From assembly GCA_037179515.1 (NCBI GenBank), contig JAXCGZ010014362.1, forward strand, positions 1-17,500: a DNA stretch of 17,500 nucleotides, in the 5' to 3' direction. Below, piece by piece: positions 8,880-17,500 of this stretch. Position numbers and translations under genes: made by a program. The DNA comes from Halocaridina rubra. Its lineage: Eukaryota > Arthropoda > Malacostraca > Decapoda > Atyidae. The notes beneath the pieces are model-generated. The model ran no database searches. It was not told where the DNA came from and saw nothing but the letters and a program-made list of their open reading frames with translations. How positions within the stretch are numbered: position 1 is the first letter of the stretch; each line of letters opens with the position of its first letter.

Positions 8880-9796
8880 TTTTATGTTCTCCCTCTCACA
8901 GAATATAGAAAGAAGAAGAGAAAGAGAAAAATAAAGAAAAACTTTTATTTAAGCTTCACACAGAATTTTTATATCTCCATATAAATGCTATTTAGTGACT
9001 CAATTTATCTCTTTTCTGGTAACACACATCTTAACTTAAAAAATTGACTATGGTATTTTAAGGATAAAAAGAAAAAGAAAAAAAATACAACAAAACAAAA
9101 GTCAAACCTGAAGGAAAATTCGAATTTGTGTCTGAGGAGGCACCCACCTGTTTCTGCTATATATTCTTCCTAACTGATAAACTCACTTGCTAATCAAGAT
9201 ATGTTATCACAGGATTAGACTTTACATTTAACTCAATATATATACAAAATAAAAAAATAGTAAAAGAGAAAGCTAAAAGAAAAGAAAAATAAATGAAGAA
9301 AATAAGACAGCTGTACTACTTGACAACTTAACTCAGTACTGTTGACAGGTGGATATTTGGTATTTATTTAATTATTCAATTATTTCGTGTATCAAACTAA
9401 CTAACAAGTTAATATAAATGGGAAGGATACTGATTTTAACAATATATGGAACCACAGGATCAGGTAAACGGCTTAAGAGCTTTCCCCAGTTTACACAAAA
9501 AATTAGGTAATGTGATGTGATGGCTTCACCTCTGGCAACTCTTCTAAATTTCCTTCAAGGCAGAACAGGACTGCAGCTTCTCTCTCCCCTCACGAAAATG
9601 TTCTCAATTTTTTTCTTTAATATTTTGGACAGTCTCATCATACAACAAATATAAGTTTCGTACTCACAATACTCTGCAGGATTTCAGATTTAGGGAAATT
9701 ATGGTAAAGTTTTCCACTAAGCACTTAGTCACTCAAAAACACAAGGAAAAATTTAAGAGATACTGTTATGTGTGTACTGTGTGTGCGCGCGGTGTG
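8880..9796 (-). promoter_or_regulatory. 5' UTR of LINE A
   Basis: About 0.9 kb of AT-rich non-coding sequence precedes ORF1. It aligns in reverse orientation with 11127-12028 of copy B, so it is part of the element and presumably holds its internal promoter. I cannot point to a specific promoter motif. The 5' edge is a GT/GC-rich tract shared in broad form with copy B. Confidence 0.7.
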
Positions 9797-9805
9797 TGTG
9801 TGTGC

Positions 9806-9865
<60 letters not shown>
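9768..9865. repeat. alternating purine-pyrimidine tract: (GT)n, GCGCGC, (TA)n
   Basis: Nearly uninterrupted TG/CG/TA alternation runs from the 5' edge of LINE A to the first codon of the transposase pseudogene at 9866. The last ~55 bp are pure (TA)n. Translated frames (VCVC/YIYI) are artefacts. Confidence 0.93.
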
Positions 9866-9869
<4 letters not shown>

Positions 9870-10882
9870 TTTGGACTAGTGCACATCGTGCTTTTGCTGT
9901 AGAAACGTTTTTGAGGAATGGCGAATCTGTAATTGCAACACAGAGAGCTTTTCGAACTCATTACATGTTAGGTCGGAATGATGCTGTTCCAGGTGGATAG
10001 ATAATACTGCTATGGGTTGCAAATATCAGAGCCACAGTTTCAGCACTTAAAAGAAAGCCACCTAGAAGACCTCAAAGTGCTTGAACTCCAGAAAGTGTTC
10101 AAGCTGTGAGACTTTCTGTTGCTCAGTCTCCTACATGTTCAGCTCATAAAAATGCTTCTGCCTTGGGATTGTCTGATCAAACAGTCAGAAGAATTTTACA
10201 CACTGATCTGGAGTTCCATCCATACAAATTAATGATTGCTCAGAAACTGCAAGAGCGCCACTGGGAAGTACTCTTGTCATGCTGTGATAATATCCTTCAA
10301 AATGTTCCTGCAAATGCTGTTCTTCTCACAAATGATGAAGCTCACATTCATCTCTCATGCTGCGTGAATAAGCAAAATTTTTGTTATTGGGCAGATAATA
10401 ACCCTAGACAGTTTCATGAAAAACCTCTACATAGTGAACGAGGGACTGTATGATGCGCAGTTTCTAACTTAGGTGTATGGGGCCCTTATTTTTTAGAGGA
10501 GAGAAACCATTTGGTTACAGCAACATCTGACGGGTATTTGGAGAGGTTGCAGACATTTCTGGAATCAAAAGTAAACGACCTTCGCAATCAGGATGTGTAG
10601 TATCAGCAGGATGGGGTCACCTCACACACAGTAAGAAGATCAATGGAAGCTCTGAGAGAAATGTTTCCAGGACGTTTTATTTCCTTACGCGGTGACATTG
10701 GATGGCCTGCACGCTCGCCCGATCTTAACTCCTGTGATTATTTTCTCTGGGGTTACTTGAAAGCTGAAGTCCATTGAAGATTAAAGGATGTTATTCGTCC
10801 AAAGATTGCAAAAGTACCGCCTGGAATGACTCTTCGAGTGATGGAAATCTTCAGAAATCGTCTACAACAGTGTAATAGTTAA
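9866..10882 (+). pseudogene. Tc1/mariner-like transposase, five in-frame stops
   Basis: A single frame of 339 codons can be followed from ATG 9866 to TAA 10880-10882, about the expected full length. The N-terminal helix-turn-helix resembles DUF4817 (SAHRAFAVETFLRNGESVIATQRAF), then GLSDQTVRRILH. The DDE/D core follows: TNDEAHIHL with NKQNFCYWADNNPRQ, then YQQDGVTSHT, then WPARSPDLNSCDYFLWGY. I count 41 residues between the Asp of QQD and the Asp of SCD. Stops: TAG 9998, TGA 10082, TGA 10451, TAG 10598 and TGA 10775. The 10451 and 10598 stops replace Trp codons expected in the family. No frameshift was seen. The product would have cut and pasted DNA; here it is dead. Confidence 0.86.
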
Positions 10883-11003
10883 TAGAGGCCACCATTTGAA
10901 AGATGTGATTTTTAAAACCAAATAAATAAAAACTGTAACCCTTTGTTTAAACAACAGTGAAATTAATTTTTAATTAATATTGTTTCTTTTTCCTTTTGTA
11001 AAC

Positions 11004-12028
<1,025 letters not shown>

Positions 12029-13148
12029 ATGAAAATAAGGCCATCACTGTCCCAAACTCCCCCATCCAATGGTCTGGGGAGAGGTGGTAGAGGATCTCCA
12101 GGGGATGAAGCAGGAGGAGGAGTAGCTGTTAGGAGATTAAAACAGAATGTCAAGGAATTACAGACAATGGTTATAAACCTTGACGATAAAATTCGGAATA
12201 TGGATGGAGAAATGAAAGAGAATGAAACATCCAGAGAGGAAATGTAATGTTTGGAGGCAGCAAATAAAGCACAAGGGCAAGAGAGAAAAGAACTAGAAAA
12301 ACAAATAAAGAAGCTGGAAGGGAAAATGATTGAATTAGAAACCAGAATTTCTAAACAAGAAGATAACAACAAACAGCAGAATGACAACCTAAATGAATTA
12401 AATGTTAGTTCACTGCTCTCTTCTGAGAGAGACAAGATTGCAGCTTGGAATGTCCAGATTAAGGAAAACATTGAAAATTTTAGAAAAGAGTTTCAGGAGC
12501 TGAATACAGAACATGATGCCATGAAAACTTCCTTTGCTGATGCACTAAAGGGGAATGTGGCAGTAAAAGAGGCTGCGAAGGTGGTGGCACTGGAGAACAT
12601 ACAAACAGTTGACTATAAAGTAACAGTAATAAAAAAAATGAAAGAAGTTGTGTTGGAAAGGGCAAATCCACTTATTAAACAGGCACTTGATAAAGAGAAG
12701 ACAGTGGTAATCTCAGGCATAAGCGAATCCCAGGAGCCAACATGGCAGGGGAGACTTGAAGAAAATAAAGCTTGGCTTGTAGACCTGATAAGAAAACATG
12801 GAGTAGTTTGTGGTCCTGAGAATATTGTAAGCATTCACCAACTAGGTAAATATTCTAGGGAGGGAAAGCAGAGACCAACAAAAGTAACCTTTGAGAGATG
12901 GGACACATGGAGAGAAATATTGATGAGGAAAAAAGTCTGAAAGACCTTCAAGAATTCAAAGAAGTGTTCATTAGATGATACAGAACACAGGAAGAGATGG
13001 AAAGGATAAAAAACTTGTTGGAAGAGGCTAGAGGGTTAAATGGGGAAAGAAATAAAGAAGAGAAGAACATTTTAATTTCAGAGTTCTTCCAGACAAAGGG
13101 GAGATAAAGAAGAAAATGACAGAAGATCAGGGGATGGGACTTCATTAA
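12029..13148 (+). pseudogene. LINE B ORF1, disrupted
   Basis: From ATG 12029 (MKIRPSLSQT) the coiled coil and C-terminal domain follow copy A closely, with a longer Gly-rich insert after residue 12. Lesions: TAA at 12245-12247 in the coiled coil; a +1 shift in an A run near 12930 that brings in a TGA at 12938; a TGA near 12976 where copy A has CGA (Arg), a CpG-type change; and a one-base loss near 13070. The natural stop equivalent is TAA 13146-13148. The protein would have been about 370 aa with the same chaperone-like role as in copy A. Confidence 0.85.
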
Positions 13149-13150
13149 GA

Positions 13151-15973
13151 TTGTTATACACAAATGCTGATGGATTAGCTGGTAAGGCAGTAGAATTAAA
13201 AAATAGGATTCACAACAGTAAGGCAGATATAGTAGCAGTTACAGAGACTAAGTTGAGTGAGGACATAAACATTGTCACAGTTTTTCCTAAAGGCTTCCGA
13301 ATATTAAGGGTTGAAATATCTGAGAGGACTGGTGGAGGGAGAGCACTGCTCATAAGTGAAAGGATTCAGGTTGAAGAAATAAACTTGGCTATAGAAAGTG
13401 AGTTCAAGGAATTTCTTGTTGCTCGCATAAATACTGGGTCAGAGAGCATTATAATAACTGTTGCATATAACCCACCAAGGAACCAGAATAGGCTAGAAGT
13501 TTATGAGGAAAGTCATATAGGTACTATTGAAGTCATAAACTCAGTTGTTAACATGGCACTGGAGAGAAAATGTAGGATTTTGATTATGGGAGATTTTAAT
13601 CATAAAGAGATAGATTGGATTAACCTTGACCCACACAGTGGTGAGGACTCATTCGGGGCAATATTCCTAGATTGCATACAAGGGAATTTCCTACACCAAC
13701 ATGTACTGAAACCAACGAGGGTCAGGGGTGGGGATGAGCCATCGCTACTTGATCTAGTATTTACAGATAACGTTTTGGATATTGAAAAAACATTGAGTAT
13801 GAACCACCAAATGGAAAGAGTGACCACTGTGTGTTGTCGATGGAGTATATTATTGAAGATGTTCTGCCTGAGAGTAGAGGCACTGAGGACATGAGGAGGA
13901 ACTCTCTGAAAGGAGATTACATCAAAATGAATGAGCTATTTGCAGTTACTGGCTGAAGGACCTTATTTTACAACAAATCTGTACAAGAAATGTACGACTT
14001 TTTTGTGAGAAATATGGGAAGATAGTAGATTGCTGCATACCTGTCACTGAAGTAGGTGCAATTCATGGCAGAAATAAATGGTTCGATAATGAGTGTAAAA
14101 GAGCTAAGGAGTGGAGAGACAAATGCTGGAAAAGGTATAGGAGGAAAAAAAACATAAATGCCTGGCAAACCTACAAAAGAGCAAGAAATGGCTACCTAAG
14201 TAAAAGAAGAAAGGCAAAGAGAGACTATGAAAGGGACATCACCAGGATGGCTAATGAAAATCCCAAGTTTTTCCACAGCTTTATCAGAGGAAAACTGAAG
14301 ATATAAAGAACAGGTTATAAGGCTTAAGAGAGCGGGTGGAAGCATCACTAAGATGGATGAAGAGATCTGCAAAGAATTGAACAAGGAGTTACGGTTAGTA
14401 TTTACAGCAGAAAATACCCCACCCCCTGAGATTACAAAGATAGAAGCTCATGGGCCGGTATTAGAGAACATCAGCCTTTCAGCCACTGAGGTATGCAAAG
14501 CACTGATGGAGTTAGATGTCCATAAAGCTACAGGTCATAATGATATATCCCCTCATGTACTTAAAATATGCGCATATTTAATATCAGTGGTACTAAGTAT
14601 CATATGTAAAAAGTCACTGGAGTCAGGGGAGATTCCAAGATGCTGAAAACAACCAAATGTGATACCTATCTTCAAAAAGGGAAGGAGGGATACGACTCTA
14701 AATTACAGACCAGTTTCCTTGACCAGCATAGTTTGTAAGGGTATGGAGAAACTACTAAGGAAACATATCTCTTTTCACTTGGAATCCTTCAACTTTTTGT
14801 CAGTGAGACAACATGGGTGAAGAGAAGGTAGATCAACAGTAACAAACTTATTAGAATTTTATGATGAGGTAAGCCGAATCTTACAGGAAGGAGGGGGCTG
14901 GGCAGATTGTATATTCCTAGACTTCCAGAAAGCAATTGTCACTGTCCCACACGAGACATTTATTAAGAAGCTGCAAGAAATGGCTAGTATAGGTGAAAAT
15001 GTCTTGGAATGGATAAAAACTATTAAAAGGAAGTGAACAGAGGGTTAGAGTAAGACACTCAGTGTCTGAATGGAAAAAAGTTAGTTGTGGAGTTCCACAG
15101 GATTCAGTTTAAGGTCACTTTTGTTCCTTGTATATATAAACGACCTACCAGAGTCTGTAAATTCATTCATGAATATGTTTGCAGATGATGCAAAGATTGT
15201 GAAGAAAGTAAGAAACGAGAACAACGGTAGAGAACTTCAGGAAGATCTAAATAGTCTGGATGAGTGGTCAGAAAAGTGGCTAATGAAATTCAATACTTCT
15301 AAATATAAGGTAATGAGAATGGGTACAAGTGCAAGAAGGCCCAAGCTTGACTACTCGGTGGCTGGAGTACAACTTCAAGAGACAGAAAATGAGAGAGATA
15401 TAGGAGTAAACATACTGGCAGATTTGTCTCCAGAAATATATATAAATGGCATAAATAAGGGCAGATATGCATTCTTATCAAATGTAAGGGTAGCCTTCGG
15501 GCACTTGGACAAGGGAATGTCCAGAAATATTTATGCAACCTATGTGAGGCCAAAACTTGAATATGCAGCCCCCTTTTGGAATCCGCACTTGAAAAGCCAT
15601 GTAGCTAAGCTTGAAAAAGATCAAAGACATGCCACGAAACTGGTGCCAGAAATACGCAATCTCAGTTATGATGAGAGGCTGAGGGAATTAGACTTACCAT
15701 CACTCGAAGCTAGATGAATGAGGGGGGGATATGGTAACAGTCTTTAAATTCCTTCATGGTTATGATAGAGTGGATAGGGATCGATATTTTGATATGGCTG
15801 GCTCTAGAACTAGAGGTCATAGTTTGAGGCTTCGTAAGAAGAGTTCTTTGCAGGATGTAAGGAAGTACTTTTTCAATGTAAGAGTAGTTGATAATTGGAA
15901 TTGGCTAAGCGAGGAGGTAGTTAATACTATCTCAATCCATAGTTTTAAGGACAGGTATGATAAGTATCACTAA
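13151..15973 (+). pseudogene. LINE B ORF2 (EN + RT), heavily disrupted
   Basis: The endonuclease half is open from 13151 (LLYTNADGLAGK) through MGDFNHKEIDW to a 2-base insertion near 13787 just before the SDH motif. Further lesions include TGA near 13953 and 14644 (both Trp in A), a TGA in the GFREGRS motif region near 14818, a frame change near 15030, and a TGA near 15714. Motif A reads LDFQKAIV where A has IDFQKAFD. FADD is kept at 15178-15189. The last segment (15731-15973, MVTVFKFLHGYDR...FKDRYDKYH) is clean. Like A, the frame has no AUG at its expected start. Confidence 0.87.
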
Positions 15974-15997
15974 GTACAAAATGGAACCGATGAGGAG

Positions 15998-16030
15998 ACG
16001 GGAAGATACGAGCTTTGGGTTCTTTCCCGT
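15998..16030 (+). other. 3' UTR stem-loop of LINE B
   Basis: Same ACGGGAA/TTCCCGT outer stem as copy A. The inner stem is GAGC/GTTC, where the single change leaves a G-U pair in RNA, so the fold survives although the ORFs are decayed. Confidence 0.7.
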
Positions 16031-16048
16031 AAATACAATTAGGTAATC

Positions 16049-16718
16049 ACACTGCATTATGCAAATATGAATATTTTGCAATGTTAGAAATATTACTAAT
16101 AATATTCCTCTAACTACTCTGACAGTCAGTTGGTGCAACCGAGGCTCTTTTTAAGTGTCTAGAAATATCATGAAGAGAATCCTTATCACTTAAACACACG
16201 ATAATGCCCTAATAGTTACAAATATATAATACAATTGGATGTTCACACTTTCAAATATTTCTGTGGCCATCAAGTGGGGAATATATTTTACTGTTGAAAG
16301 AAGGATAGTTTTTGAAAATTTTATTTATTTATTTTATATATTAAAAAAATGCATTTTTTCCTCTCCTTTCCTAGCTTTATTCTACGTTATGGTATGTGTC
16401 GATTGTCCAAGTTGAATTGTAATAGTTAAGTCGACGTTAAAATTAATACTAGTTTTCTATGAATAGGAACGTTTTCATTTTGAAAATGGTAGACTTAATT
16501 ATTTTGTTTGTCGTTCAAGTTTTCTTATATTAGAAAAATAAAGTTTAGTATATTAGTCTGCTGATATTTCCATCTATAAAAGTTAAATCAGTTTGCTAAA
16601 TACATTTATAATGATTACTATTTTTCTCAAACACATCAGTATATTAGTTATTTAAAGAAAATTGAATAACTTTCATTAAATATAAATTGGCCTTGTGCTG
16701 TTGAAAACGTAGTTTTCA

Positions 16719-16721
<3 letters not shown>
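16049..16721. other. unassigned AT-rich stretch
   Basis: I see no gene or known repeat. It includes a perfect 8-bp inverted repeat TTGAAAAC-GTA-GTTTTCAA at 16701-16719, just before the (AAT)n tract; everything else looks like unique non-coding sequence. Confidence 0.6.

Positions 16722-16783
<62 letters not shown>
16722..16783. repeat. (AAT)n microsatellite, left of SINE
   Basis: Pure AAT trinucleotide tract that ends at the SINE 5' end. Confidence 0.96.
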
Positions 16784-16784
<1 letters not shown>

Positions 16785-16978
16785 TAGTCTCCGTGGCTAA
16801 ATGGTAGCGTCCGCGACTCTAAGGCGGCAGGCCGAGGGTTCGCGCCCCGTCACGGGCTGAGGTTAGTAAGGGCATACACTCAGGGTAACGATTACATCAG
16901 CCAAAACAAGTCCTTCGCAAGAAGGCAACCGTCCTAGCCCTTAGTAGGAAAGGGAATTCGTGACGTAAAACCGAAACC
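16784..16978 (+). mobile_element. tRNA-derived SINE, longer copy
   Basis: The tRNA-like head (about 16787-16857) has an A box TGGCTAAATGG (16794-16804) and a B box GGTTCGCGCCC (16837-16847). The anticodon loop ACTCTAA would give TCT (Arg-type), with C at position 33. Acceptor pairing is partial (5 of 7 counting wobbles). A body of about 120 bp follows, ending CGTGACGTAAAACCGAAACC, then (AAT)n. It is a near-identical but longer version of 3766-3935. It would depend on a partner LINE; its AAT tail matches neither LINE in this window. Confidence 0.87.
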
Positions 16979-17049
<71 letters not shown>

Positions 17050-17119
17050 GAAGAAAAAGAAGAAGAAGAAGAAGAAAATAATAAAGAAATATTTTCCTTC
17101 TTCATTTTCCACTTTTTTT

Positions 17120-17175
<56 letters not shown>
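16979..17175. repeat. (AAT)n, AAG-rich and (ATT)n tracts
   Basis: (AAT)n (about 16979-17046) is the SINE tail side. An AAG/GAA-rich stretch follows to about 17080, then 40 bp, then (ATT)n (about 17122-17175). The AAT and ATT tracts are complementary to each other on one strand. Frames reading poly-Leu or poly-Tyr are not genes. Confidence 0.95.
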
Positions 17176-17177
<2 letters not shown>

Positions 17178-17500
17178 ATTCCTTCTCCTTCTTGTCTTCT
17201 GGCTTGTCCTCCCCCTTTCCTCGTCCCTCCTCCTCCCCCCTCTCCCCCTTCCTCTTCGTCCTGCTCTCCCTCCTTTTTTTTTTCTTGGCCGGAAATTATG
17301 TTTTTATCCCATTAACTTGGTATTGCGTGCGAGGCTTTTTAATAATATTATTTAACAAATTTTTATTCATTTTCTTCTTTACTTTTTTATGAGTGTGACA
17401 GGAGGACGGTCCAAAAAAATACAAAAAATAAATAAAGCTGACCTCATCGGGCCTGGGCACAAAGGAAACAAAGTAAAGAGGAACAGAGATGGGGAGTGTA
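17176..17500. other. pyrimidine-rich then AT-rich stretch, nothing recognised
   Basis: A C/T-rich strand (to about 17283) is followed by AT-rich sequence and a purine-rich end. No convincing ORF, RNA or repeat-family match is seen. Confidence 0.6.

Larger units (their letters stand above)
4889..9796 (-). mobile_element. LINE copy A, near full length (two-ORF, APE-type)
   Basis: On the minus strand the order is a ~0.9-kb 5' UTR, an intact ORF1, ORF2 with APE endonuclease and reverse transcriptase, a short 3' UTR with a stem-loop, and two tandem 14-bp units (ACAATTAGGTAATT) at the 3' end. There is no RNase H and no poly(A) tail. This, with the RGDM...FKFLHG and FKDRYDKY C-terminal signature, fits CR1/L2-like LINEs rather than RNase H-bearing groups; the clade is inferred. 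The 5' boundary is placed in the GT-rich tract where similarity to copy B ends. Copy B is the same element in opposite orientation. Confidence 0.88.

Noticed and set aside
16701..16719. Perfect inverted repeat TTGAAAAC-GTA-GTTTTCAA as a terminator or TIR
   Set aside because: Too short, no partner element, and expected by chance in AT-rich DNA.
16897..17123. Poly-Leu/poly-Tyr ORFs
   Set aside because: Frames of the (AAT)n and AAG-rich tracts.

Overview
The window looks like repeat-rich nuclear DNA from an arthropod, most likely a decapod crustacean. This is inferred from the very high density of long di- and trinucleotide microsatellites (TA, TC, GT, AAT), tRNA-derived SINEs, APE-type LINEs and a DUF4817-like Tc1/mariner transposase. 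I see no ordinary host protein gene. Every recognisable coding stretch belongs to a transposable element, and most are broken.

Layout. 1-977: three complete and one partial copy of a ~272-bp tandem repeat, each carrying a tRNA-like block with A and B boxes, ending in a TA/GA microsatellite (976-1135). 1136-1487: unassigned, with CRE-, CCAAT- and TATA-like motifs. 1488-3514: a (TC)n tract holding a 5'-truncated RNase H-bearing non-LTR retrotransposon (1607-3320), more (TC)n, then a second tiny copy of the same 3' end (3419-3500) and again (TC)n. 3515-4640: unassigned DNA, a 5'-truncated SINE (3766-3935), a different tRNA-derived SINE (4243-4460) and an (AAT)n tract.

4693-4864: a 5'-end fragment (TIR, leader and first 12 codons) of a mariner-like transposon on the minus strand. 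4889-9796 (minus) and 11127-16048 (plus): two near full-length copies of one LINE family (ORF1 with coiled coil; ORF2 with APE endonuclease and reverse transcriptase), arranged head to head as a large inverted repeat. Between them, 9866-11038 holds a mariner-like transposase pseudogene with its 3' TIR, bracketed by (TA)n tracts. 16049-16721: unassigned AT-rich DNA. 16722-17175: a SINE embedded in (AAT)n, followed by AAG-rich and (ATT)n tracts. 17176-17500: pyrimidine-rich and AT-rich DNA with nothing recognised.

How the parts relate. The LINE copies should encode the nick, prime and copy machinery: ORF1p is a nucleic-acid chaperone-like protein and ORF2p carries endonuclease and RT. Copy A has an intact ORF1 and four lesions in ORF2; copy B is much more decayed, so neither is autonomous as read here. 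The most notable points are the repeated junctions between elements and microsatellites (above all the RNase H LINE in (TC)n), the head-to-head LINE pair around a transposon, a conserved 3' stem-loop in both LINE copies, and an ORF1/ORF2 arrangement in which ORF2 has no usable AUG.
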